A DNA stretch of 64,000 nucleotides from Actinoplanes subtropicus (GTDB lineage: Bacteria > Actinomycetota > Actinomycetes > Mycobacteriales > Micromonosporaceae): the NCBI RefSeq assembly GCF_000721705.1, contig NZ_JOJL01000026.1, forward strand, positions 186,001 to 250,000, written 5' to 3'. Numbering within the stretch: the stretch's first letter is position 1; each line of letters opens with the position of its first letter. Of this stretch, positions 43,655-52,161 are shown in pieces. A program made the translations under genes and the position numbers. A model generated the notes under the pieces. It ran no database searches. It was not told the DNA's origin and saw only the letters and a program-made list of their open reading frames with translations.

Positions 43655-45433
43655 GTGATGCGACCACTGAACTCAACGGCGTGGGCGGCGCTGGCGTTAC
43701 TCGCCGTCGCGGCTGCGCCCGTCACACCGGGTGCGCCGCCGCCGGGCGCGGCGAGCGGAGCGGCCGGCGCCGGGCTGCGGCTCGAGGTCGACGAGCGGGG
43801 CAAGCTCTCCCGGTCGATCGCGGCGGTGACGAGCGACGGGGCCGCGGGCGGCAAGCTCACGGTGCACAAGCCGGCCGGCGCCACGGTGCGTAGGGCCTTC
43901 ATGGCGATCGCCTCGACCGGGTACACCGGAACGCCGCTGACCGATCCGATCACGGTGGACGGCAAGCAGGTGGCGATGATGAACGAGGTCGCCACCGGGA
44001 TCGGGTCGTACAACTACTTCACCGAGATCACCGACCTGGTCCGTACGAAGATCGACAAGGCGCCGGCCGGCGGGGTGTCCTTCGTCGTCGCCGAGCCGCA
44101 GCCCGACCTGGTCGACGGCGAGATCGTCGTGGTGATCCTCAACGACCCCGCGGTGCGCGCCGACCGGAGCGTGTCGATCCTGTACGGCGCGACCGGCCCG
44201 GCCGGCGACGAGTACCAGGTCAGCCTCGCCGCGCCGATCGACAAGTCGGACCCGGACACCCGGCTGGAGCTGTCGCTGGGCATCTCGTACTCGTTCCAGT
44301 CCGGCGGCGCCCGGCAGGACAGCACGGTGGAGGTGGACGGCAAACGGCTGACCGGTACGGCCGGCGGCGCGGACGATGGCGCGCCGCACGACGGCGCGCT
44401 GATCACCGCCGGCGGCGAAGGCGACTCCGCCGACCACGAGCTCTACGACCTCAAGCCGTTCGTCGCCGACGGGGACCGGAGCATCGCGGTGCGGACCGCG
44501 AACCCGTCGCACGACGACAACCTCCTGCTCGCCACGCTGACGACGAGCCCGCCGGTCACCGGGGTCACCACCGGGAGCGGGACCGGCACCGCGTACGTCG
44601 GGGTCGGCGACTCGGCCACCACCGGCTTCTCGATACCGGCCTGCCAGGAGGACCGGGTGGCCGCGGCGTACGGCTGCGTCGGCGACCCGCCGGTCATGCC
44701 CTACCCGGAGCGGATCGCCAAGGCCGACGGCCGGTACGCCGACGAGCACCGGGCCGTGATCTGGGGCTACACCCTGCACGAGGCGGTCGCCGACGCGAAC
44801 GCCGGGAGCAACGCCAAGGGCTCGTGGACCCCGCAACTGCTGCAGGCCGAGCACGCGACCAGGCTGGTGACGGTCTCGCTCGGGGCGGAGGACATGCGGT
44901 GGTCCGATGTCACCTACTGGTTCGCGCAGTGCGCGGCCTTCGCGTCTGCGTCTTCCGGGGCCGAGCCGTCCTGCCAGGACGTCGCCCGCAAACGCGCCGA
45001 ATCGATGCGGCCGGAGGTGCGGGCCATGATGAGCCGGCTCGACGTGGCCAAGCGTAACGGCGCGACCGTGGCGATCGTGCAGTATTACAACCCGTACAAC
45101 ACGAGCGACTGCACCCCGCTGTCGGCGATCGAGCAGATCGTCACCGGGCAGCTCAACCGGGTGCTCGGCGAGGAGGCGGCCAAGCACGGCTTCCTGGTGG
45201 TGCCGCCGGCCCCGAAGTTCGCCGGGCACGGCGCAGGTGCCAAGGACAGCTATGTGTTCGGCTCGGACTGCGACGTCGCGGGCGTGCCGAGCGCGGCCGC
45301 CTTCAACCTCGGTTGGCCGCCCTCGTTCGACACCCCCACCGGCCGGGCGTTCGACCCGTACCCCAACGACAAGGGCGCCCAGGCTCAGGCCGACCAGATC
45401 CTCGGCCGGCTCCACGCGGGGGTCGACAAATGA
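43655..45433 (+). CDS. Secreted SGNH-hydrolase-like protein with altered catalytic residues
   Basis: A 592-residue exported protein: signal peptide (cut near residue 25), N-terminal beta-rich domain (~35-300), then an SGNH/GDSL-like domain. The block I Ser is present in VGVGDSATTGFS (Ser320), but block III, normally GxND, reads GAED (410-413), and the DxxHPN His is replaced by Tyr569 in DPYPNDKG. Two conserved catalytic positions are therefore missing. The next gene overlaps in ATGA and is also exported, so the two probably act together. Confidence 0.75.
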   Translation: MMRPLNSTAWAALALLAVAAAPVTPGAPPPGAASGAAGAGLRLEVDERGKLSRSIAAVTSDGAAGGKLTVHKPAGATVRRAFMAIASTGYTGTPLTDPITVDGKQVAMMNEVATGIGSYNYFTEITDLVRTKIDKAPAGGVSFVVAEPQPDLVDGEIVVVILNDPAVRADRSVSILYGATGPAGDEYQVSLAAPIDKSDPDTRLELSLGISYSFQSGGARQDSTVEVDGKRLTGTAGGADDGAPHDGALITAGGEGDSADHELYDLKPFVADGDRSIAVRTANPSHDDNLLLATLTTSPPVTGVTTGSGTGTAYVGVGDSATTGFSIPACQEDRVAAAYGCVGDPPVMPYPERIAKADGRYADEHRAVIWGYTLHEAVADANAGSNAKGSWTPQLLQAEHATRLVTVSLGAEDMRWSDVTYWFAQCAAFASASSGAEPSCQDVARKRAESMRPEVRAMMSRLDVAKRNGATVAIVQYYNPYNTSDCTPLSAIEQIVTGQLNRVLGEEAAKHGFLVVPPAPKFAGHGAGAKDSYVFGSDCDVAGVPSAAAFNLGWPPSFDTPTGRAFDPYPNDKGAQAQADQILGRLHAGVDK

Positions 45434-46197
45434 AACGCCGCATCGCGCTGACCGTGGGCGGGACCGTGGCGGCCGTGTCGATCGGCTTCGCCACCTGGCA
45501 CAGCGCGGTCTTCGCCGGCACCTCGCATCGCGCGCCCGCGGCGCCGGCCGCCGAACCCTCGATCGCGAACGGCGTGGCCACCTTCCAGCGCACCGCCCGG
45601 CTGGCCGACGTGGCGTCGGCGTGCACGGCGACGGCGAACGCGGAGAGTCCCGGCGCGGTCGTCCTCCGGCAGGGCCTCGACGACGCGCACGTGTCGGTGA
45701 CCCTGTCCGTGCCCTGCGCGATCCAACTCGCGGCCGGCGGGTTCTCGCTGCGCGACGTACGCCTGTCCTCCAGGACGCTGAACATCTCGGACAGCGCCTT
45801 CGGCCAAGGACAGAACACCATTTCCCTGTACGGCGTGAGCCTCACCGGAAGCAGCGACGCGGGGCTGCTCGTCGCCCTCTCCGACCCGGCCGGCCGGGTG
45901 ACGATCAACGGCGGCTCGCTGCGCTACCCGGCGGGCATCGCGGTGCAGGCGCGTGGCGACCGCTCCACGGTGCTTCTCAGCCACACCACGCTGAGCGCGC
46001 GCGGGCCCGGCTCGGCCGGCATCGCCGTGACGGCGTCCACGAAACACGGCGTCATCACCGGCACCCAGCCGAAGCTGGACGCGGACGCGATCGGCTTCGT
46101 CGCCGACCACTGCGCCATCACCTTGGGCGACCGTGCGATCGACTGCGGGGCGGCGCGCCTCGCCGGCGATCTCCAGGCCCAGCTCGCCACGCCATAG
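45430..46197 (+). CDS. Secreted protein, probable parallel beta-helix
   Basis: A 255-residue exported protein. Signal peptide (MKRRIALTVGGTVAAVSIGFATW). The mature part repeats strand-turn patterns (VRLSSRTLNISDSAFGQ, ISLYGVSLTGSSDAGLLV, VTINGGSLRYPAGIAV, VLLSHTTLSARGPGSAGIAV), like right-handed parallel beta-helix proteins of pectate-lyase type. No catalytic residues identified. Its ATG overlaps the SGNH-like gene stop (ATGA), so the two are co-translated. Confidence 0.72.
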   Translation: MKRRIALTVGGTVAAVSIGFATWHSAVFAGTSHRAPAAPAAEPSIANGVATFQRTARLADVASACTATANAESPGAVVLRQGLDDAHVSVTLSVPCAIQLAAGGFSLRDVRLSSRTLNISDSAFGQGQNTISLYGVSLTGSSDAGLLVALSDPAGRVTINGGSLRYPAGIAVQARGDRSTVLLSHTTLSARGPGSAGIAVTASTKHGVITGTQPKLDADAIGFVADHCAITLGDRAIDCGAARLAGDLQAQLATP

Positions 46198-46293
46198 CCG
46201 GGGCGCTGGTACTTTGCGTCTCGCCGGCCGCGAGTCGGTGATCTCCGACGAGGTCGGGGTAGTAGAGAACCAGCCGACCGGGCCTCGTGCCAC

Positions 46294-46348
46294 CGATTTA
46301 TCGAGAATTGCCGATTTGTTGAGAATTGCCGATTTGTCGAGAATTGAG
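46294..46348. repeat. Three tandem 18-bp repeats before the next gene
   Basis: GATTTATCGAGAATTGCC, GATTTGTTGAGAATTGCC and GATTTGTCGAGAATTGAG follow one another with two or three differences. The unit is markedly AT-rich for this genome. If translated in the frame of the next gene it gives DLSRIA, DLLRIA, DLSRIE. It is either a regulator-binding array / mRNA leader or a coding hexapeptide repeat. Confidence 0.6.
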
Positions 46349-46357
46349 GACGATGTC

Positions 46358-46861
46358 GTGACCGACGAACCGCTGTACTCGAAGCTGGGCTTCACCGACG
46401 CCGAGTGGGGGCTGCTGGTCGGCCTGCCGCAGTCGGTGCTGACCGCCGCCAGCGCCGCCACCCCCGACAGCGCCCGCAAGACCCGGGCCGAGAACGAGGC
46501 CGGCCGCGACGAGATCGCCGACGCGCGCGTCTCGCCGAGCCCGCTGGTGGCGGCCGTCGCCGGGGCGCTGCTCGCCGAGGTGGGCGACCCCGAGCTGGGC
46601 GAGGAGGCGCCGGTGATCGAGCCGGCCGATCCGATCGCGTACGCGCAGGACGTGCTCCAGCGCGCCGCCGAGGCGAACGCCCTGCTCACCGCGAAGGCCG
46701 AGCAGGCAGACGCGGAGACCTACAAGCACTGGCTCATCGAGATCGCCGAGAGCGTGGTCGGCGCCGCATCGACCGGCGGAGTCCTGGGCATCGGCGGCGA
46801 GCAGGTCACCGACTCGGAACGCGAGTTCCGCGACGGGCTGGCCAAGGCCCTCGCCGACTGA
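46358..46861 (+). CDS. Hypothetical acidic cytoplasmic protein
   Basis: A 167-residue acidic protein (MTDEPLYSKLGFTDAEWGLLVGLPQSVLTAASAA), helical throughout, without signal or membrane segment. The Gly-rich STGGVLGIGG near the C-terminus is a notable loop. GTG 46358 follows GAGGAC. If the 18-bp repeats are coding the protein would start further upstream. No family is recognised. Confidence 0.7.
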   Translation: MTDEPLYSKLGFTDAEWGLLVGLPQSVLTAASAATPDSARKTRAENEAGRDEIADARVSPSPLVAAVAGALLAEVGDPELGEEAPVIEPADPIAYAQDVLQRAAEANALLTAKAEQADAETYKHWLIEIAESVVGAASTGGVLGIGGEQVTDSEREFRDGLAKALAD

Positions 46862-46874
46862 CCATGCTGGTGAG

Positions 46875-47693
46875 GTGAGCGTCGACGAGTATGCGCAGGC
46901 TCGGCCGGCGGTACCGCTGCGGCCGTTCGTCGCGTTCTACTCCGGGTATCGGCAGGACGGGGTCGCCCCGGCCCGGCATCGCGGCCTGCCCTCGCCGTAC
47001 CTGACGCTGATCTTCACGATGGACGACCCGCTCGAGGTGGCGGCGCATCCCGACCCGCGCCAGCCGCCCGGCCGCTACGACGCCCTGATCGGTGGCCTGC
47101 ACCTCACCCCGGCGCTGATCACCCACCCGGGCCGGCAGTCCGGGGTGCAGGTGGCGCTGCGGCCGCTCGGCTGCCGGGCGCTCTTCGGGATGCCGGCCGC
47201 AGAAGTGGCCTTCGCCGACCTGCGGGCGGCGGACGTGCTCGGCGCGCTGATGGTCGACGAGGTCCGCGACCGGCTGCGCGGCGCGCCTGACTGGCGGTCC
47301 CGCTTCGCCGCCCTCGACGGCGTGCTGCTGCGGCACCTGCGGCCGCGCGGCTTCGAGGCGGCGCCCGAGGTCGTGCACGCCTGCCGCCGCCTGCTCGACG
47401 AGGCGACCCCGGTCGCGGCGGTCGCCCGCGAGGTCGGGTGGAGCGCCCGCTACCTGACCGACCGGTTCCGGGCCGAGGTGGGACTGCGCCCGAAGGAGGC
47501 CGCCCGGGTGGCCCGCTTCGATCGCGCCCGGCGGCAGTTGCACGCGGCCACCCGCCTGGCCGACCTGGCCGCGGCGCACGGTTTTTCCGACCAATCCCAT
47601 CTCGCACGCGAGTTCCATGCCTTCGCCGGCTGCACCCCCACCGGCTGGCTCACCGACGAGTTCACGTTGATCGAAAACCTGCCCGAGGCGTAG
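46875..47693 (+). CDS. AraC-family transcriptional regulator
   Basis: A 272-residue regulator: N-terminal effector-type domain (LPSPYLTLIFTMDDPLEV, GVQVALRPLGCRALFGMPA) and a C-terminal double helix-turn-helix (TPVAAVAREVGWSARYLTDRFRAEVG and RLADLAAAHGFSDQSHLAREFHAFAG), the AraC DNA-binding signature. GTG 46875 is 13 bases after the previous stop. The VOC-family gene follows on the same strand and may be its target. Confidence 0.88.
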   Translation: MSVDEYAQARPAVPLRPFVAFYSGYRQDGVAPARHRGLPSPYLTLIFTMDDPLEVAAHPDPRQPPGRYDALIGGLHLTPALITHPGRQSGVQVALRPLGCRALFGMPAAEVAFADLRAADVLGALMVDEVRDRLRGAPDWRSRFAALDGVLLRHLRPRGFEAAPEVVHACRRLLDEATPVAAVAREVGWSARYLTDRFRAEVGLRPKEAARVARFDRARRQLHAATRLADLAAAHGFSDQSHLAREFHAFAGCTPTGWLTDEFTLIENLPEA

Positions 47694-47742
47694 TTCGGTT
47701 TTGTCCAAGCCGCGGCCGACCCCGGCGGGCGACGATCGGGTC

Positions 47743-48159
47743 ATGACCGATGCGAAGACACCGCCACCGCAGGTGTGGCCCACGCTGCGGGCGACCGACG
47801 CCCGCGCTCTGATCAAGTTTCTGGTGGAGGCGTTCGGCTTCGAGGAGACCGTCGTCTACGGCGAGGGCGACCGGGTCGACCACGCCCAGTTGAGCTGGCC
47901 CCTCGGCGGCGGCATCATGCTCGGCTCGGCGAACCGCGGCCCCGACGACCAGTGGTCCCTCCCACCCGGCACGTTCGGCGCCTACGTGGTGGCCGACGAC
48001 ATCGACGCCCTCCACGACCGAGCCGCCAAGGCCGGCGCCGAGATCATCCGGGCGCCGGAGACGACCGATTACGGCTCGCACGGGTTCACCGCCCGCGACC
48101 CGGAGGGCAACCTGTGGTCCTTCGGCACCTACCGAGGCGAACCACGCGCGGAGACGTGA
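47743..48159 (+). CDS. VOC-superfamily (glyoxalase/bleomycin-resistance) protein
   Basis: A 138-residue single vicinal-oxygen-chelate protein. WPTLRATDARALIKFLVEAFGFEET opens the first beta-alpha-beta unit, and YGSHGFTARDPEGNLWSFGTY is the typical C-terminal metal-ligand end. ATG 47743 gives the standard length; the frame is open upstream. It follows the AraC regulator. Substrate unknown. Confidence 0.85.
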   Translation: MTDAKTPPPQVWPTLRATDARALIKFLVEAFGFEETVVYGEGDRVDHAQLSWPLGGGIMLGSANRGPDDQWSLPPGTFGAYVVADDIDALHDRAAKAGAEIIRAPETTDYGSHGFTARDPEGNLWSFGTYRGEPRAET

Positions 48160-48179
48160 GCACGGAGAAGCGCGCCGAG

Positions 48180-48458
48180 ACGCCGTCGCTCGCGCGGGCG
48201 CGGCGATGCGGGCAGGCACGGCGCGAGGGCAGGCACGGCGCGAGGGCAGGCACGGCGCGCGGCGTGCCGGCGGGTGGCCCGCTTCGGACGGGCACGGCGC
48301 GGGCACGGCGACGCGGGCGCGCACGGCGCGGGCACGGCGACGCGGGCCAGCACGGCGACGCGGGCAGGCACGGCGCGAGGGCAGGCACGGCGACGCGGGC
48401 CGGCACGGCGCGGGCACGGCGACGCGGGCCGGCACGGCGACGCGGGCGGGCCGGGTCA
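48180..48458. repeat. GC-rich tandem repeat field (GGCACGGCGACGCGGGC type)
   Basis: Dense tandem units GGCACGGCGCGAGGGCA, GGCACGGCGCGGGCAC and GGCACGGCGACGCGGGCC repeat about 14 times. All six frames read as Arg/Ala/Gly low complexity, so no gene is assigned. It fills the gap between the VOC gene and the membrane-protein gene, whose stop lies at its far end. It resembles, in GC-skewed form, the repeats near 3730. Confidence 0.75.
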
Positions 48459-48466
48459 GATGTTGT

Positions 48467-49453
48467 TCAAGGGCTGGGAACGGTCGGCGGGGCGGGACTG
48501 CGGAGTAGAGCCAGGGTGCGCGCTGCGGCGGCGATGATGGCGGCTGTGGCCAGCGCCGTCGCGGCATCGGCGAGGAGGGGGCCGTCCAGGGGGTTGACGC
48601 CGGCGGCGGACTCGATCACCGACAGCGCGCAGAGGGTGGCGTAGCCGGCGACGGCCAGGGCGACGGTGTGCAGGCGGGAGCGTTCGGGGAGCGGGGTGCG
48701 GGCGAGCAGCCAGGCCAGCAACGGCAGGGCCAGGACGCCGTGCATGGGGACGAAGTGGGCCGGTTTCCAGTGGGCGCCGACGGCGTAGGCGGCCGCCTGG
48801 TTGCCGTGGTAGATGTCCAGGACGGCGGTTACCACCATCACGGCGCCGATCAGCAGGGCGACGTCGAGGGACAGCAGGCCGGAGCGGAGGGCCAGGCGCA
48901 TCGACGGGGGCACGGTGGGCATCGGGCGCCAGGACGCGAGGGTCAGGGCGGCGATCACCAGGAGGAGGACGCCGCCGCCGGCGGCCAGGACGCGGGAGAC
49001 GGCGGTGTCGAAGCTGGTCTCCATGTTGAAGTGCGACGGGACCCGGCGCCAGGCCTGGACGGTGATCAGGGATACCTCGATTACGCAGGCCGCGGCGAAG
49101 ACGGTGAGCAGCAGGCGGCGGGTGCGTTCGCGCAGCGGGAGGTAGGAGCCGACCCAGGCGATGGTGATCAGGGTCAGGCCGAAGGAGAGGCCGAACGTTG
49201 CCGGCTTGCGCCAGGAAACCGGCCCCTCCCAGGTGTCGCCCGAGGCGATCAGGACGGCCACGTGGAACAGGCCACTCGCGATCAGCACCGCGCCGATCAG
49301 ATAGCAGGCTCGCTCGATGGCCCGCGCGCCGGGGACGGTCGCGGCCGGCGGCCCCAATGCCATCGGACTTGGGGCCGCTGCCGAGGCCGCGCCCGCGGCA
49401 GGTGACAAGGCCGTGGTGGAAGGGGTGGTGGAAGGGGTGGTGTTGGTGAGCAT
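48467..49453 (-). CDS. Polytopic membrane protein of unknown function
   Basis: A 328-residue membrane protein with a ~35-residue Ser/Thr/Pro/Ala-rich N-terminus and about eight hydrophobic helices (CYLIGAVLIASGLFHVAVLIA, FGLSFGLTLITIAWVGSYL, LLTVFAAACVIEVSLITV and others). WRKPATFGLSFGLTLITIAW and HWKPAHFVPMHGVLALPLL are short conserved-looking motifs. No family is recognised. Standing alone, it lies upstream of the repeat field and beside the LuxR regulator. Confidence 0.75.
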   Translation of the reverse strand: MLTNTTPSTTPSTTALSPAAGAASAAAPSPMALGPPAATVPGARAIERACYLIGAVLIASGLFHVAVLIASGDTWEGPVSWRKPATFGLSFGLTLITIAWVGSYLPLRERTRRLLLTVFAAACVIEVSLITVQAWRRVPSHFNMETSFDTAVSRVLAAGGGVLLLVIAALTLASWRPMPTVPPSMRLALRSGLLSLDVALLIGAVMVVTAVLDIYHGNQAAAYAVGAHWKPAHFVPMHGVLALPLLAWLLARTPLPERSRLHTVALAVAGYATLCALSVIESAAGVNPLDGPLLADAATALATAAIIAAAARTLALLRSPAPPTVPSP

Positions 49454-49525
49454 GAGAGGGATTTTTCCAAAGGCGCGTCAAGAACACGTCGGCCAGAAGA
49501 TGTACTCCGGTCTACGTCGCTGGTA

Positions 49526-50152
49526 CTACGAGCGGCTCAGCAGACCCTGCTCGAAAGCGGCGGCGACGGCCGCCGCGCGGTCGCGGACGCCCAGTTTCGC
49601 GTACGCGTGCAGGAGGTGGGTCTTGACCGTCGCCTCGCTGATGTAGAGCAGCGACGCCGCCTCCCGGTTGCTGTTGCCGCGGGCGATCAGCGTGAGCACC
49701 GCGATCTCGCGGGCGCTGAGCGGCTCCTTGGCCGGCGACCGCAGCGTGCCCATCAGGCGGCCGGCCACGGCGGGCGACAGCACCGACTCCCCGCGGTACG
49801 CCGCGGTGACCGCCCGGAACAGTTCCTCCCGCGGCGTGTCCTTGAGCAGGTAACCGGTCGCGCCCGCCTTGATCGCCGGCAGCACGTCGCGGTCGGTGTC
49901 GTACGTGGTCAGCACCAGCACCCGGGCCGTCGACCCCTGGTCGCGCAGCGCCCGGATCGTGGTGACCCCGTCCATCTCGGGCATGCGCAGGTCCATCAGC
50001 ACCACGTCCGGCGACACCGACCGGGCCACCGCCAGCGCCTCCCGGCCGTTGCCCGCCTCGCCCAGCACCGTGAACCGGTCGTCACCGGCGAACATGCCCC
50101 GCAAGCCGTCCCGCACGACCGGGTGGTCGTCGACGATCAGCAGCCCGATCAC
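49526..50152 (-). CDS. NarL/LuxR-family response regulator
   Basis: A 208-residue regulator: receiver domain (LLIVDDHPVVRDGL, phosphoacceptor in DVVLMDLRMPEMDG, Lys in TGYLLKDTP) and a LuxR-type helix-turn-helix (LSAREIAVLTLIARGNSNREAASLLYISEATVKTHL). GTG 50152 overlaps the kinase stop in GTGA, so the pair is translationally coupled. Final gene of a four-gene operon with the ABC transporter, which it probably regulates. Confidence 0.92.
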   Translation of the reverse strand: MIGLLIVDDHPVVRDGLRGMFAGDDRFTVLGEAGNGREALAVARSVSPDVVLMDLRMPEMDGVTTIRALRDQGSTARVLVLTTYDTDRDVLPAIKAGATGYLLKDTPREELFRAVTAAYRGESVLSPAVAGRLMGTLRSPAKEPLSAREIAVLTLIARGNSNREAASLLYISEATVKTHLLHAYAKLGVRDRAAAVAAAFEQGLLSRS

Positions 50153-51414
50153 GCCGTCGCCCCCAGCCCGAGGGCCGGCACGCAGGCCGAGATCGCCGTC
50201 CCGGCGCCGGGCTCGGACTCGACCGACAGCGTCCCGGCGATGCGCAGCACCCGTTCCCGCATGGCCGCGAGCCCGTAGGACGACTCCTTCGGCGGCTGGG
50301 CCGGGTCGAAGCCGGTGCCGTCGTCCCGCACGTCCAGCGTGACCACATCCTCCATATACGACAAAGTCAGGAAAACTCGGGCGGCGGCCGCGTGGCGGGA
50401 AACATTGGCGAGGGCTTCCTGCGCCGTACGCAACAGGGTGGTTTCGATTTCCGGAAGTAACGGTCTCGGCGCGCCCGTGGTGATCAGCGAGGCCGGGACG
50501 CCGTGCAGGCCCGACCAGGTGGCGACGACCTCCTCCAGCGCCTCCGGCAGGGCCGACGAGTCGAGCGGCTGCGGCCGCAGCGCCTGCACCGAGCGCCGCG
50601 CCTCGGCCAGGCTCTCCCGGGCCAGCTTCTTCGCCGCCTCGACGTGCCGCTGCGCGATGCCGGGCGTCGCCGACGCCGCCTCCAACTGGGTCACGATGCC
50701 GGTCAGCCCTTGGGCGAGCACGTCGTGGATCTCCCCCGCCATCCGCTGCCGCTCGTCGTGCACCCCGGCCTCGCGGGCCTGCACCAGCAACTGGGCGTGC
50801 AGGCCCGCGTTCTCGGTCAGCGCCGCCTCGAGCTTCCGGTTCGCCTCGGCCAGCTGGCGGATCATCTCGGCGCGCCTCGCGGTCTGCTCGTCGTTCATCG
50901 TGGTCAGCATCGTCATCGAGCCGGCGATCGTGATGTTGAACAGCAGCAGGATGCCGAAGTAGCCCCACGCCCCCCGATATATCAGCGCGGGAAAACCTCC
51001 GGCCTGGGAGAGCGCGGTGGCCACCGCCACCGAACTGGCGCCGGCCAGGCGGGTGAGACGACCATGCAGCGCGTACGCGACGAAGAGGTACCCGGTCCAG
51101 GCGAAGAACCCGAACAGCGGGCTGCACCAGATCAGCAGGTAGATCAGCGCCATCAGCCCGAGGAAGAAGGTCGCCATCTTGCGGCGGTCGCCCGCCCACC
51201 CGGGGTGCAGCGTCGTCCACCAGAGCATCCACGCGGCGGTGAGCACCACCGACGCCCCGATGACCGGCCAGGGCCGGTGCGGCAGGTCGGCGATGTCCGC
51301 GATCGGAACGATGAGCGTCGAACACACCAGAGCGCCGTACGGCACCCAGGCCAGCCACCGGTCGAGCCGCCGCCGCGACGGTTCCACCACGGTCACATCC
51401 GACATGTCCGACAT
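50149..51414 (-). CDS. NarL-type sensor histidine kinase (HisKA_3)
   Basis: A 421-residue membrane kinase with about five N-terminal helices, a coiled-coil linker (AEMIRQLAEANRKLEAALTENAGL), the HisKA_3 phosphoacceptor RQRMAGEIHDVLAQGLTGIV, and an ATPase domain (LANVSRHA, RDDGTGFDP, YGLAAMRERV). ATG 51414 has AAGGGCAG upstream and lies 10 bases after the permease stop. Short extracellular loops suggest membrane-level sensing, common in transporter-linked systems. Confidence 0.9.
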   Translation of the reverse strand: MSDMSDVTVVEPSRRRLDRWLAWVPYGALVCSTLIVPIADIADLPHRPWPVIGASVVLTAAWMLWWTTLHPGWAGDRRKMATFFLGLMALIYLLIWCSPLFGFFAWTGYLFVAYALHGRLTRLAGASSVAVATALSQAGGFPALIYRGAWGYFGILLLFNITIAGSMTMLTTMNDEQTARRAEMIRQLAEANRKLEAALTENAGLHAQLLVQAREAGVHDERQRMAGEIHDVLAQGLTGIVTQLEAASATPGIAQRHVEAAKKLARESLAEARRSVQALRPQPLDSSALPEALEEVVATWSGLHGVPASLITTGAPRPLLPEIETTLLRTAQEALANVSRHAAAARVFLTLSYMEDVVTLDVRDDGTGFDPAQPPKESSYGLAAMRERVLRIAGTLSVESEPGAGTAISACVPALGLGATA

Positions 51415-51424
51415 AATCTGCCCT

Positions 51425-52159
51425 TCAGGACCAGCGGAACAGCCGGGCCGCGCCGAGCCCGAACACCGCCAGATAGCCCACCAGCACGGTAGCCGACAGC
51501 AGGCTCGGCCAATGCCCCGTGGCCGCGCTGTGCAGCGCCACCTCCCCCGCGCCGAGCGGCGTGAAGTCGCCGACCCGCTGCAGCACGTGCGGGAACACCT
51601 CGCGCGGCGTCCACAGCCCGGCGAAGAACATCGACGGGAAGAACAGCAGCGTGCCGATCGAGTTGGCGGCCTTGCCGGTCGGCGCCAGCGCCGCGATGAA
51701 CAGCCCGATCGCGAAGACGCCGAGCGCCGCGAGGAGAAACGCCACGACAAAACCGGCGAAGTTGACCGGGAGCGGCACGTCGAAGGCGATCCGGCCGACC
51801 GCGATGGCCAGCGCGCTCGCCACGATCGCCGTCAGCATTGCCGCGGTGAGCTGGGCGCCCAGTAACAGCACGGGCCGGGCCGGCGTGGTGGCGAGCCGGC
51901 GCAGAATCCCTTTTTCCCGGTACGTGGCGAGCACCAGCGGCGTGACCTGCAGCCCGAGCATCGCCAACGTCAGCGCCACCGCGATCCCGACGTAGATGTC
52001 GATCACCCGGGAACCGCCGAGGGCGGGGTTCGGCTGCCGGAACGCCGGGATGCTGCCGAGAATGGCCACCAGGATCGTCGGGAAGAGCAGCGAGAAGAAG
52101 GCCGGCAGCGGCTCGCGGAACAGCAGCCGGAGCTCGTTACGGGTCAGCTTGACAAACAT
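51425..52159 (-). CDS. ABC-2 type transporter permease
   Basis: A 244-residue six-helix permease of the drug-resistance ABC-2 class. The N-terminus FVKLTRNELRLLFREPLPAFF is the cytoplasmic start typical of the class, and the conserved PLGAGE-containing segment lies near the end. ATG 52159 is 2 bases after the ATPase stop. With the ATPase it forms an exporter; substrate unknown. Confidence 0.88.
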   Translation of the reverse strand: MFVKLTRNELRLLFREPLPAFFSLLFPTILVAILGSIPAFRQPNPALGGSRVIDIYVGIAVALTLAMLGLQVTPLVLATYREKGILRRLATTPARPVLLLGAQLTAAMLTAIVASALAIAVGRIAFDVPLPVNFAGFVVAFLLAALGVFAIGLFIAALAPTGKAANSIGTLLFFPSMFFAGLWTPREVFPHVLQRVGDFTPLGAGEVALHSAATGHWPSLLSATVLVGYLAVFGLGAARLFRWS

Positions 52160-52161
52160 GA

